This document shows positions 7,945-15,785 of a DNA stretch of 64,000 nt, piece by piece. The DNA is from Herbidospora solisilvae (GTDB lineage: Bacteria > Actinomycetota > Actinomycetes > Streptosporangiales > Streptosporangiaceae), in contig NZ_WXEW01000012.1 in assembly GCF_009901565.1 (NCBI RefSeq), positions 1 through 64,000 on the forward strand, in the 5' to 3' direction. The notes beneath the pieces were generated by a model. It was not told where the DNA came from. It searched no databases and worked only from the letters and a program-made list of their open reading frames with translations. The first letter of the stretch is position 1; each line of letters starts with the position of its first letter. Made by a program: the position numbers and the translations under genes.

Positions 7945-8920
7945 TCACGATGGGGTGCTCGCCGCGCGGCACCAGCTCGCCGATCACCGGCGCGCCGGGC
8001 ACCTCCCCGGCGATCAGCAGCCCTCCGGAGGTCTGCGCGTCGGCCAGCAGCAGCATCGTCTCCTCGTCGGCCCCGCCCGACAGGTGCGGCGCCACCCAGC
8101 CGAGGTTGCGGCGCGAACCCCCTGGCACGAAGCCGTCCCTGACGGCCTCCCGCGCGCCCTCCAGCAGCGGCACCTTCCCGCTGTCCAGCATCGCCGTCAC
8201 CCCCGAGGCCCTGGCCAGTTTGAACAGGTGACCGAGCAGCCCGAACCCGGTCACGTCGGTCGCGCAGCGCACCCCGGCCCGGACGGCGGCCTCGCTGGCG
8301 GCGGCGTTCAGCGCCGTCATGACGGCGACGGCCTGCGGGAACACCTCGCCCGTCGCCTTGTGGCGGTTGTTCAGCACGCCGAGACCCAGGGGCTTGGTCA
8401 GCGAGAGCGGCAGCCCGGCGCGGCCCGCGTCGTTGCGCATCAGGGCGGCGGGGTCGGCGAGGCCGGTGACGGCCATGCCGTACTTCGGCTCGGCGTCGAC
8501 GACGCTGTGGCCGCCCGCCACGTGGCAGCCGGCCAGCGCGGCCACGTCGGCGCCGCCGCGCAGGACCTCGCGGGCCAGGTCGTACGGGAGCGTCTCCCGC
8601 GGCCAGCAGAGCAGGTTGAGCGCCATGAGGGGGCGGCCGCCCATGGCGTACACGTCGGACAGGGCGTTGGCGGCGGCGATGCGGCCCCAGTCGTAGGGGT
8701 CGTCCACCACCGGGGTGAAGAAGTCGGCGGTGCCGACCACCGCCGTGCCGCCCTCGACGCGGACGACGGCCGCGTCGTCTCCGGTCTCCAGCCCGACCAG
8801 CAGTTCCCCGGCCGGGTCCTTGGGGCTGACGCCGAAACCCGTCAGGACGTCCTCGAGCTCGCCGGGTGGGATCTTGCACGCGCAGCCGCCGCCTTGGGCG
8901 TATTGGGTCAGTCTCACCAT
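7937..8920 (-). CDS. selD: Selenophosphate synthase SelD (cysteine form)
   Basis: SelD makes selenophosphate from selenide and ATP, the selenium donor for selenocysteine. The catalytic region GGGCACKIPPGELE shows Cys13 and Cys15, so this is a Cys enzyme with no in-frame UGA. TGDDAAVV and DFFTPVVDDPYDWGRIAAAN are nucleotide and metal-binding signatures of the AIRS/PurM-like fold. CATDVTGFGLLGHL and DAQTSGGLLIA complete the domain. At 327 residues it has normal length. Start at 8920 follows the family pattern (M-x-R-L-T-Q-Y-A); an ATG four codons earlier (8932) is possible, and neither has a clear RBS. The gene is divergent from selA with about 48 nt between starts. Confidence 0.95.
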   Translation of the reverse strand: MVRLTQYAQGGGCACKIPPGELEDVLTGFGVSPKDPAGELLVGLETGDDAAVVRVEGGTAVVGTADFFTPVVDDPYDWGRIAAANALSDVYAMGGRPLMALNLLCWPRETLPYDLAREVLRGGADVAALAGCHVAGGHSVVDAEPKYGMAVTGLADPAALMRNDAGRAGLPLSLTKPLGLGVLNNRHKATGEVFPQAVAVMTALNAAASEAAVRAGVRCATDVTGFGLLGHLFKLARASGVTAMLDSGKVPLLEGAREAVRDGFVPGGSRRNLGWVAPHLSGGADEETMLLLADAQTSGGLLIAGEVPGAPVIGELVPRGEHPIVIR

Positions 8921-8968
8921 GATCGGGATCATTGCGCGGAACGGCGGATTGGTATATCCCGATCTGTC

Positions 8969-10255
8969 GTGACCGATCCCCGGCGCCACATCCCGCGCAC
9001 CGACGCGCTCCTGGACGATCCCCGCCTCGCCCCGTTCGTCGAACGCATGGGCCGCGACCGGGTCAAGGGGGCCGTGCGGGCGGCCCAGAGACGGGCGAGA
9101 GACGGCGAGATCGGCCCCGCCGACGTGCCGGACGAGGTGGTGCGGTCGCTGCCGGGCGGCGGGCCCCGCCAGGTGATCAACGCCACGGGGGTGCTCCTGC
9201 ACACCAACCTCGGCCGGGCCCCGCTCTCCGCCCCGGCCCTGGACGCCGTCCGCGCGGCGGCGGGCACCACCGACGTCGAGTTCGACCTGGAGACCGGCCG
9301 CCGGGCCCGGCGCGGCCGGGCGGCGCTGGCCGCGCTCGCGCGGGCCGTCCCGGACGCCGAGGCGGTCCACCTCGTCAACAACAACGCCGCCGCCCTGGTG
9401 CTGGCCGCGACCACGCTGGCCCAGGGGCGGGAGATCGTGATCAGCCGCGGCGAGCTCGTCGAGATCGGCGACGGCTTCCGGCTGCCCGACCTGCTCGCCT
9501 CCACCGGCGCCCGCCTGCGCGAGGTCGGCACCACCAACCGCACCACCGTGGCCGACTACGCCGGTGCCATCGGGCCCGCAACCGGGTTCGTGCTCAAGGT
9601 GCACCCCTCGAACTACCGGATCGAGGGCTTCGCGGCCACACCGTCCGTCGGCGAACTGACCGGGCTCGGCGTGCCGCTCGTCGCCGACATCGGTTCGGGC
9701 CTGCTGACGCCCGAACCGCTGCTGCCCGACGAGCCCGACGCGGCGACGTGGCTCCGCGCGGGCGCCGACCTGGTCACGGCCAGCGGCGACAAACTGCTCG
9801 GCGGTCCGCAGTGCGGCCTGCTGCTCGGACGGGCCGGCGTGGTCGAGCGGCTGCGCCGCCACCCGCTGGCCCGCGCCCTGCGCGTGGACAAGCTGACGCT
9901 CGCCGCGATGGAGGCCACGCTCACCCACACCGCCAACCCGGCCCGCGAGGCCCTGCGCGCCGACCCGGCCGCCCTGCGCCGCCGCGCCGACGACCTGGTG
10001 ACACGGCTGGCCGAGGCGGGCGTGCCGGCCGAGGCGCTGGACACCGGGGCCGCCGTCGGCGGCGGGGGAGCACCCGGCGTCGTGCTGCCCAGCGCGGCGG
10101 TGGCGGTGGCCGAAGCGCTGGCCGGGCCGCTGCGCACGGGCGACCCGGCGGTGGTCGGCCGGGTCGAGGGCGGGCGCTGCCTGCTGGACCTGCGCGCGGT
10201 CGCGCCGCACCGCGACGACGACCTCTTCCACGCGGTGGTGGCGGCGTGCGGGTGA
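8969..10255 (+). CDS. selA: L-seryl-tRNA(Sec) selenium transferase SelA
   Basis: SelA is the PLP enzyme that converts seryl-tRNA(Sec) to selenocysteyl-tRNA(Sec). The N-terminal tRNA-binding part (DPRLAPFVERMGRDRVKGAV) is followed by VINATGVLLHTNLGRAPLS, VNNNAAALVL and VADIGSGLL. The PLP lysine lies in SGDKLLGGPQCGLLLG (Lys275). At 428 residues it is slightly shorter than E. coli SelA. It starts with GTG at 8969, divergent from selD. Its 3' end overlaps selB, so selA and selB are co-translated. Confidence 0.95.
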   Translation: MTDPRRHIPRTDALLDDPRLAPFVERMGRDRVKGAVRAAQRRARDGEIGPADVPDEVVRSLPGGGPRQVINATGVLLHTNLGRAPLSAPALDAVRAAAGTTDVEFDLETGRRARRGRAALAALARAVPDAEAVHLVNNNAAALVLAATTLAQGREIVISRGELVEIGDGFRLPDLLASTGARLREVGTTNRTTVADYAGAIGPATGFVLKVHPSNYRIEGFAATPSVGELTGLGVPLVADIGSGLLTPEPLLPDEPDAATWLRAGADLVTASGDKLLGGPQCGLLLGRAGVVERLRRHPLARALRVDKLTLAAMEATLTHTANPAREALRADPAALRRRADDLVTRLAEAGVPAEALDTGAAVGGGGAPGVVLPSAAVAVAEALAGPLRTGDPAVVGRVEGGRCLLDLRAVAPHRDDDLFHAVVAACG

Positions 10256-11919
10256 TCGCCACGGCCGGGCACGTCGACCACGGGAAGTCCACCCTCCTGC
10301 GGGCGCTCACCGGCATGGAGCCCGACCGGTGGGAGGAGGAGCGCAGACGCGGGCTGACCATCGACCTCGGCTACGTGTGGACGGAGGACCTCACCTTCGT
10401 CGACGTGCCCGGTCACGAGCGTTTCGTCGGCAACATGCTGGCGGGGGTCGGCCCCGTCACGGCGGTGCTGTTCGTGGTGGCGGCCGACTCGGGCTGGGCG
10501 GTGCAGTCCCAGGAGCACCTGGAGATCCTGCACGCCCTGGGCGTCGGGCGGGGCGTGCTCGCCGTGACCCGGTCGGACCTCGCCGACCCGGAACCCGTGC
10601 TGGCCGACTGCCGCGAACACCTGCGCGGCACCATCCTCGCCGACGTGCCGTCGATCGCCGTCAGCGCGGTCACCGGCCACGGCCTGCCCGGCCTCGGCGC
10701 CCTGCTGACCTCGATCCCGATGGCCGGCCCGGACCCGGAGGCGGACGTGCGCCTGTGGATCGACCGCGTCTTCACCGTCGAGGGACGGGGGACCGTCGTC
10801 ACCGGGACGCTGGGCGCCGGGGTGATCCGGGTCGGCGACGGGCTCCGGCTCGGCGGCGACGAGGTGCGCGTCCGGGGCCTGCACAGCCTCAACGAGGCGA
10901 AGGCCGAGGTCGCCGCGCCCGCGCGGGTCGCGGTGAACCTGCGCGGCGGCGCGCGTCCCCGGCGCGGGGACACGCTGGTGACCCCGGGACGCTGGCTCGA
11001 CGTCGGGGTGCTCGACATCCGGGTCTCCGGTGAAGGGCGTCCGCCGGACCACGTGACCTGGCATTTCGGCACCGCGGCGGAACCGGCGCGGCTGCGCGCC
11101 CTCGGCGCCGGCACGGCGCGGGTCACCCTGCCCCGGCCGCTGCCCCTGCGGGTCGGCGACCGGGCGCTGCTGCGCGACCCCGGCAGCCGCCGCGTGTGGG
11201 GCGCGGTGGTGCTCGACGTCCGGCCGCCGGAGCTGCGGCGCAGGGGAGCGGCCAGGGCGCGGGCCGCCGAGCTCGCCGGGATGTCCCGCCGCCCCGACGG
11301 CGCGGCCGAGTTGCGGCGGCGGGGCCTGGCCCGGCGCGGCGACCTGGCCGCCATGGGCACGCCCGTCACGGCGGAACCGGTCGCGGGGGACTGGGTCGCC
11401 GATCCCGCCCACTGGGCGGGGCTGCGGACCCGCCTCACCGAGGCCGTGGCCGCTCAGCCGGGCATGGCGGCGGAGACCGCGCGGCGGCTGCTCGACCTGC
11501 CGGACCGGTCGCTGGTCGACGCCCTGGCCGAGGGCACCCCCATCCGCCTGGTGCGCGGGCGGCTGGTCCTGCCGGCCCGCACCCCCGGCGTCGCCGAACT
11601 GCGGCGGGGCTGGGCCGACGACCCGTTCACCGCGCCGGACGCGGCCCGGCTGGCGGAACTGGGTCTCGACGCGCGTGCGCTGGCCGTCGCCGAGGCGGCG
11701 GGCGAGCTGGTCCGGCTGGCCCCCGGCGTCGTCCTGCCGCCCGAGGCGCCGGAGGAGGCGGCCGCGGTGCTGGCCCGGCTGCCCCGGCCGTTCACCGTGG
11801 CGCAGGCGCGGACCGCGCTGAAGACCAGCCGCCGGGTCGTCGTCCCGCTCCTGGAGCACCTCGACCGCCTCGGCGTCACCCGGCGCCAGGACGCCTCTGG
11901 TTCCAGAACATTTCTTTGA
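10246..11919 (+). CDS. selB: Selenocysteine-specific elongation factor SelB
   Basis: SelB delivers Sec-tRNA(Sec) to UGA codons with a downstream SECIS hairpin. The GTPase domain shows GHVDHGKSTLLRALTG, RRRGLTIDLGYVW, DVPGHERFVGNM and a guanine-specificity loop TRSDLAD (T instead of N, a variation seen in SelB). Domains II and III follow (FTVEGRGTVVTGTL), then C-terminal winged helices that bind SECIS RNA (from about residue 380 to the end, TVAQARTALKTSRRVVVPLL). Length is 557 residues. GTG at 10246 matches the family start VRVIATAGHVDHGK; GTG at 10252 with a GTGA overlap is an alternative. The stop lies 14 nt before tRNA-Sec. Confidence 0.95.
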   Translation: MRVIATAGHVDHGKSTLLRALTGMEPDRWEEERRRGLTIDLGYVWTEDLTFVDVPGHERFVGNMLAGVGPVTAVLFVVAADSGWAVQSQEHLEILHALGVGRGVLAVTRSDLADPEPVLADCREHLRGTILADVPSIAVSAVTGHGLPGLGALLTSIPMAGPDPEADVRLWIDRVFTVEGRGTVVTGTLGAGVIRVGDGLRLGGDEVRVRGLHSLNEAKAEVAAPARVAVNLRGGARPRRGDTLVTPGRWLDVGVLDIRVSGEGRPPDHVTWHFGTAAEPARLRALGAGTARVTLPRPLPLRVGDRALLRDPGSRRVWGAVVLDVRPPELRRRGAARARAAELAGMSRRPDGAAELRRRGLARRGDLAAMGTPVTAEPVAGDWVADPAHWAGLRTRLTEAVAAQPGMAAETARRLLDLPDRSLVDALAEGTPIRLVRGRLVLPARTPGVAELRRGWADDPFTAPDAARLAELGLDARALAVAEAAGELVRLAPGVVLPPEAPEEAAAVLARLPRPFTVAQARTALKTSRRVVVPLLEHLDRLGVTRRQDASGSRTFL

Positions 11920-11932
11920 TAGCGTTACCATC

Positions 11933-12025
11933 GGGGACGTGCAGGTGCCTGGTGGCCCTCCCGGTCTTCAAAACCGGTGGCGCCGAGGATCTCGGCGCGG
12001 CGGGTTCGATTCCCGTCCGTCTCCG
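11933..12025 (+). tRNA. selC: tRNA-Sec (anticodon UCA)
   Basis: The 93-nt molecule has an anticodon loop CTTCAAA with UCA at 11968-11970 on a perfect CCGGT/ACCGG stem. An 8-bp variable arm, GCGCCGAG-GAT-CTCGGCGC, lies at 11980-11998. The T loop is TTCGATT (12005-12011) with a 5-bp stem. The acceptor GGGGACG pairs with CGTCTCC; an eighth pair would be a U-C mismatch. The discriminator is G at 12025 and CCA is not encoded. The very long variable arm, long acceptor and UCA anticodon identify it. It lies directly after selB, completing a selD-selA-selB-selC cluster. Confidence 0.95.
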
Positions 12026-12054
12026 CTGCTCCCCCCAGAGTCGGCTGGAGTTCC

Positions 12055-12804
12055 ATGAGATTTCTCCTGCTCGGGCACTTCGAAATCCAACGGCCGGACG
12101 GCAGTCAGCTCGCCGTGACCCGGATCAAGCACCGCCAGCTGCTCGCCCTCCTGCTGCTCGACTCGCCCCACACGGTCCCGACCGAGCGCTGCATCGCCGT
12201 CCTGTGGGGCGACGGCGCCCCGCCGTCGGCGCGGCGGAACCTCCAGACGTACATCGCGGACCTGCGCAAGGGGCTGGCCTGCTCCGGCGTCGAGATCCGG
12301 ACCGAGCCCGGCGGCTACCGGGTGGCCGACGTCGAGGGCCGGCTCGACCTGGCCGACTTCGAGGCGGCGCGGTCGGCGGCGGCCGCCGCCCTGGCCGAGC
12401 ACGACGACGCCGAGGCGGCCCGCCTGCTGCGCGACGGGCTCGCCCTCTGGCGCGGCGGGGCGCTCCAGGACCTGGCCGACAGCTCCGAGGCGCTGCGCAA
12501 CGCCGCCACCCAGCTCAACGAGCGCCGCACGGCCGCGATCGGCGACTTCGCCGGCGCGTGCATCCGCCTGGGGGCCTACGACGAGGCCATCGACCAGCTC
12601 CGGATCGCGGTCGACCGCGCCCCGCTGCGCGAGGACCTGCGCGCGCGCCTGATGCTCGCCCTGCACAAGAGCGGACGCCGGGCCGACGCGCTGCTGGCCT
12701 ACCACGACTGCCGGGCGGCGCTGGTCGAGCACATCGGCGTCGGACCGTCGACCACGCTCACGGCCCTGCACGACCGCATCCTCATGGAGGACGCCGGCCT
12801 GTGA
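12055..12804 (+). CDS. SARP-type (OmpR-like DNA-binding + BTAD) transcriptional regulator
   Basis: A 249-residue actinobacterial activator of the AfsR/DnrI/RedD family. The N-terminal winged helix (FLLLGHFEIQRPDG, RIKHRQLLALLLLDS, LWGDGAPPSARRNLQTYIAD) is followed by the bacterial transcriptional activation domain made of TPR-like helices (DLADFEAARSAAA, APLREDLRARLMLAL, ADALLAYHDCRAAL). There is no NB-ARC or other C-terminal extension. ATG at 12055 follows GGAG at 12047-12050. SARPs usually activate an adjacent specialised gene cluster; the candidate target is the operon starting 67 nt downstream. It begins 30 nt after tRNA-Sec. Confidence 0.88.
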   Translation: MRFLLLGHFEIQRPDGSQLAVTRIKHRQLLALLLLDSPHTVPTERCIAVLWGDGAPPSARRNLQTYIADLRKGLACSGVEIRTEPGGYRVADVEGRLDLADFEAARSAAAAALAEHDDAEAARLLRDGLALWRGGALQDLADSSEALRNAATQLNERRTAAIGDFAGACIRLGAYDEAIDQLRIAVDRAPLREDLRARLMLALHKSGRRADALLAYHDCRAALVEHIGVGPSTTLTALHDRILMEDAGL

Positions 12805-12870
12805 TGTGGCGGCAGTATGGCGGTCGTGTGGCGGACGTGGACGCGGACCGCTCACTCTTGTGGCGTGGCG

Positions 12871-13542
12871 ATGTTAGCGCGAACACCAGATGGACGTACG
12901 CTCACCGTCGACGGCAGCCCGCAGCCCTTCACCATGGGCTGGGACTACCTGTTCTGGGCGCGGGGCGACAACGGCGCCCAGCGGTTCCACACCGGCGCGG
13001 CGGGCGCGCGTGAGCTGATCGCCCGCCACCTCGGCGAGTACGACCGGTTCACCGTCCGCGAGGTGTCGTGGAACGGGGCCCGGCTGGTCTCCCACGAGGA
13101 CCCGGAGAACGGCGGCACCACGATGCTCTGGATCGGGCCGCACCACGAGCTCTACACGTTCATCCAGGGCACGAACGTGCCGTTCGAGGTGTTCATCGGC
13201 CAGCTCGCCGCCTTCGACGTCCGCGACTCCCCGGAAGGGGTCGTGGTGGCCCCCCGGCTCGGCGCGCGGGTGCGCCTGGACGGCCTGCTCGCGGTCAACA
13301 GCCTGGAGGGCGTCTGCTCGATCCAGGTGAACCCGGCCGGGGCGCTGCCCACCCCCGGCGGCAGCGGAAAACGGGTGCGCGGCGGCGCGTTGTGGAAACG
13401 CGACGAACGGGCCGACGACGGGCGGGTGCTCCGCTCGGCCATCCTGGTCAACACCTCGACGACCACGATCCTCACCGCCAGGGACGCCGACGACCCGCGC
13501 TTCGCGGCCGTCGCCGACTCCCTCACGTGCGGGCTGAGCTGA
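12871..13542 (+). CDS. Conserved hypothetical protein, first gene of a mau-like operon
   Basis: I do not recognise this 223-residue soluble protein. It has no signal peptide or membrane segment. It shows an FTMGWDYLFWARG stretch near the N-terminus, WIGPHHELYTFIQG in the middle and a Gly/Arg-rich basic patch (SGKRVRGGALWKRDER) toward the end. The ATG at 12871 is picked over an upstream frame because the sequence before it looks non-coding; no good RBS is visible. Codon 2 is TTA, rare in this DNA, so expression might depend on the rare Leu tRNA. It lies between the SARP gene and the MauD-like gene, only 5 nt from the latter, so it probably belongs to the same process. Confidence 0.65.
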   Translation: MLARTPDGRTLTVDGSPQPFTMGWDYLFWARGDNGAQRFHTGAAGARELIARHLGEYDRFTVREVSWNGARLVSHEDPENGGTTMLWIGPHHELYTFIQGTNVPFEVFIGQLAAFDVRDSPEGVVVAPRLGARVRLDGLLAVNSLEGVCSIQVNPAGALPTPGGSGKRVRGGALWKRDERADDGRVLRSAILVNTSTTTILTARDADDPRFAAVADSLTCGLS

Positions 13543-13547
13543 CCGCC

Positions 13548-14057
13548 GTGCAGAACGTCGTCAACTCGCTGGCCGTCTTCGCCTTCCTCGGCATGGTGAT
13601 CGCCCTGTTCGCGATCTCCGCGCTGCTCCGGATCGTGCGCGAGCTGCAGCAGGCGGTGCTGGCCGTCCCCGCCGCCCCCGGCCCGGACGCCGTCCGGAGG
13701 GTGCCCCGCTTCGCCTCCGCCGACGGGCGGCCGACCTTCGTCCTCGTGGTCTCCGAGCAGTGTCCGAGCTGCCGGGACCGCGCCGCCCACCTGGCCGGGA
13801 TGCCGCCCGGCCGGGTGGACGGCCGTCTCGTCCTGCTGAGCGCGGGCGAGGCGTGCGCGGCCTGGGCCGGACCGGCCCCCCACGTCGAGGCCGTCGTCGA
13901 CGCCGACCTGCTCGGTTCGGTCGCGGTCGGCGCGACCCCCTCTCTCGTGAAGTACGCCCCCGACGGCGCCGAGGAGTGGCGCCGCGTGGTCGGGTCCGAC
14001 CCGGACCTCGACCGGCTCCTCGGGGTGGACCTGCCCGAATCGTCGAACGTGAGGTGA
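13548..14057 (+). CDS. MauD-like membrane-anchored thioredoxin-fold protein
   Basis: A 169-residue protein with one N-terminal membrane segment (residues about 5-28, NSLAVFAFLGMVIALFAISA) and an extracytoplasmic thioredoxin-like domain. The redox motif is CPSC (Cys72/Cys75 in VSEQCPSCRDRA), and the TrxA-type cis-proline loop is GATPSLVKY. MauD proteins assist disulfide formation in the small subunit of methylamine dehydrogenase; this one resembles them in layout and neighbours. It starts at GTG 13548, 5 nt after the previous stop (GTG 13527 is an alternative). It lies 4 nt upstream of the disulfide-rich Tat protein, its likely client. Confidence 0.75.
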   Translation: MQNVVNSLAVFAFLGMVIALFAISALLRIVRELQQAVLAVPAAPGPDAVRRVPRFASADGRPTFVLVVSEQCPSCRDRAAHLAGMPPGRVDGRLVLLSAGEACAAWAGPAPHVEAVVDADLLGSVAVGATPSLVKYAPDGAEEWRRVVGSDPDLDRLLGVDLPESSNVR

Positions 14058-14061
14058 CCGC

Positions 14062-14559
14062 ATGACCCGCGACTACTGGTCCGACGTGCCGTCGGCGGAC
14101 GAGGACGTGGAGGCGCGTCCGCCGGTCCGGGCCCGCGTGTCGCGCCGCACGATGGTCAAGTCGGTCGGCGTGCTCGGCGGCGCCCTGGCGCTCAACGTGG
14201 TGGGCGCGCTGCCGCCCGCGCGTATCAAAAGCGCCTCGGCGACGGTGGGCACGGAGTGGTCGGGCTGCTCCAACAGCGGCTACGCCAACTTCGACGGCTA
14301 CCGCGACGGCACCACCCAGCGGGTGTGCGTGGGCGGTTCGTACGCCAGCAGCTACTGCGGCAGCGACGGCTGGTTCCGCACCGACGGCAACGCCTACTCC
14401 TACTACACGCCGATCGTCGAGTGCGGTGCGGGCGGGGTCTCCAAGAAGAACGCCTGGCGCTGGACGGCCGGCAGCACCCCCTACCGCTGCGCCGACGGCC
14501 GCTTCGTGGTGTACGGCGCGGGCAGCACCTTCTACATCTGCTCCCGGGCCAACCCGTGA
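14062..14559 (+). CDS. Tat-exported, disulfide-rich small protein (MauA-like)
   Basis: A 165-residue secreted protein. A twin-arginine signal (VSRRTMVKSVGVLGGALAL) ends near residue 55. The mature part of about 110 residues has six cysteines (SGCSNS, RVCVGG, YCGSDG, VECGAG, YRCADG, YICSRA), enough for three disulfides, plus Trp and many Tyr. Size, Tat export of a Cys-rich protein and adjacent MauD/MauE-like genes resemble the light chain of methylamine dehydrogenase. However, the twelve-Cys pattern and the tryptophan next to the penultimate Cys block are not conserved, so a TTQ cofactor is not supported. GAGGTGA precedes the ATG. The stop overlaps the next gene as GTGA. Function is unknown. 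Confidence 0.7.
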   Translation: MTRDYWSDVPSADEDVEARPPVRARVSRRTMVKSVGVLGGALALNVVGALPPARIKSASATVGTEWSGCSNSGYANFDGYRDGTTQRVCVGGSYASSYCGSDGWFRTDGNAYSYYTPIVECGAGGVSKKNAWRWTAGSTPYRCADGRFVVYGAGSTFYICSRANP

Positions 14560-15281
14560 CGCTGCCCTTGGGGCTGCCCGCCACCCGCACGGCCGGGTCC
14601 CTCTTCGCCCTGACGACGCTCGTGGCGGTGGCCGGCGCGGTCTGGCCCGGGAGGCTGGACTTCCTCGCCTGGGCGCTGATGGGCGTGGTCGCCGGGTTCT
14701 CGTTGTCCGGCTCGGTTTGAAGCCTCAACTCAGCGGATCTGCTGACCTCGCCGGTCTGGCGGGGACAACTCACGGCGTTCTCGTCCGGGCTGGTGCTGGG
14801 CGGGCTGGTGTCGGGCACGGTCGCGGGGGCCTTCGGCGGCCTCGTCTCGGTGGTGCCGGACGCCGTGCGGACCTGGGCGCTGATCCCGGTCGTGGCGGTG
14901 CTGCTCGCCTTCGAGCTGGCCGGACGTCCCCTCGCGCTGATCCAGAACCGCAGGCTGGTGCCACAGGAGATCATCCCGCGCAGCCGGTTCGAGGGGCCGT
15001 TCCAGTTCGGCTTCGAGATGGGCACGGGCGTGCGCACGTTCACGCCGACCGCGCTCCCGCACGCCCTGGTGCTCACGGTCGTGCTCGTCGGGGGTCTGCT
15101 CCCCGGAGTGCTGGCCGGGCTCGGGTTCGGTCTGGGCCGGGTGCTGATGCCGCTCACCCGCTCCCTGAGCGGCGACCCCTCCGGATGGGACCGCCACCTG
15201 CTGGGCGGGCTCGCGTGGGTGGGCCGGTGGTGCGCGGCCGGGTTCCTGGCCGCCCTGGCGGTCCTGCTCCTGGGGTGGTGA
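14556..15281 (+). CDS. Polytopic membrane protein with one in-frame UGA at codon 55 (candidate selenoprotein)
   Basis: The frame opens at GTG 14556, overlapping the upstream stop as GTGA. It runs 54 codons, meets TGA at 14718-14720, and continues open in the same frame to 15281 (241 residues with the UGA decoded). Before the UGA there are two hydrophobic segments (GSLFALTTLVAVAGAVW, LAWALMGVVAGFSLSGSV). After it comes SLNSADLLTSPVWRGQLTAF, then at least three membrane segments. No RBS or good start lies just after the stop: the first GTG, at 14793, lacks a Shine-Dalgarno and would delete two helices. A hairpin follows the UGA and selC is 2.7 kb upstream. Its place in a Mau-type operon suggests a redox membrane partner. 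Sec insertion, two separate ORFs, a pseudogene and a sequencing error all remain possible. Confidence 0.6.
14718..14745 (+). other. Candidate bacterial SECIS: UGA plus downstream hairpin
   Basis: After UGA (14718-14720) there are 9 nt, then TCAGCG (14730-14735), loop GATC (14736-14739) and TGCTGA (14740-14745): six pairs including one G-U, with a tetraloop starting in G. The loop begins 16 nt after the UGA, at the lower edge of the published spacing for bacterial SECIS elements. Those elements require a small apical loop with G in its first two positions. From memory, the apical part (GCGGATCTGC) resembles that of E. coli fdhF (GC-A-GGUC-UGC). The local codons TCA and GAT are atypical for this gene, consistent with RNA-level constraint. 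No bulged U is visible. Confidence 0.45.
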
Positions 15282-15284
15282 CCG

Positions 15285-15785
15285 ATGATCCTGATCGCGG
15301 ACGTCGCCCTGGCCGGTGCGCTGCTGCTCGTGGCGGCGGCGTTCCTGCGCTCCGAGGAGGTCACGCGGGCCCACGGCCTGCTGCCCGCCTGGGTGATCCG
15401 CGCCGCCGGTCTGATCGACCCGGTGCTCGGCGTCGCGGTGATCGGCGTCTGGCTCTGGGGGCATCCCGGGCGGCACGTCTGGCTGGCGGCGGCGGTGTGG
15501 CACACCGCGCTGGCCGGGTATCTCCTGGTCCTGCTGCGGGTACGCGGCCGGGTCCCGTGCGGTTGTCTCGACGCGGTCACCCCCGTGTCCCCGGTGAAAG
15601 CGGGCGTCGGCGCCGTGTGGGCCGCCGCGAGCGCCGTGATGGCGGCGGGGACGGTCCCCCTCCCGGAGACCGCGCCCGTCCGCCTGCTCCACCTGGCCCT
15701 GGCCGGGTTCGCGGCCCTGCTGGCGGTCGTGGCGGCGTCGGTGTCGTCCGTTTCGTCGTCGTCCCCTCGAAGGAGGATCAGATGA
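15285..15785 (+). CDS. MauE/DoxX-like membrane protein
   Basis: A 166-residue protein with four hydrophobic segments. Between segments 2 and 3 sits VPCGCLDAVTPVSPVKAGV (Cys92 and Cys94), the CxC motif and following Val/Lys-rich loop of MauE-type redox membrane proteins, which with MauD support disulfide formation in a secreted client. ATG at 15285 is 3 nt after the previous stop. Its own stop overlaps the lipoprotein start as ATGA. The C-terminus is Ser-rich. MauE family membership is supported by topology, motif and context. Confidence 0.75.
   Translation: MILIADVALAGALLLVAAAFLRSEEVTRAHGLLPAWVIRAAGLIDPVLGVAVIGVWLWGHPGRHVWLAAAVWHTALAGYLLVLLRVRGRVPCGCLDAVTPVSPVKAGVGAVWAAASAVMAAGTVPLPETAPVRLLHLALAGFAALLAVVAASVSSVSSSSPRRRIR

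Noticed and set aside
7937-8920. Possibility that SelD itself is a selenoprotein
   Set aside because: The catalytic position is TGC cysteine (GGGCACK) and no in-frame TGA is present.
8932-11919. A long plus-strand open frame running into selB with an Arg/Pro-rich N-terminal half
   Set aside because: Only the last part, from GTG 10246, is SelB. The upstream part is an out-of-frame reading of selA.
14062-14559. Annotation as a true methylamine dehydrogenase light chain with TTQ
   Set aside because: Only six cysteines are present, the tryptophan next to the terminal Cys block is replaced by Tyr-Arg, and no MauB or MauG gene is found.
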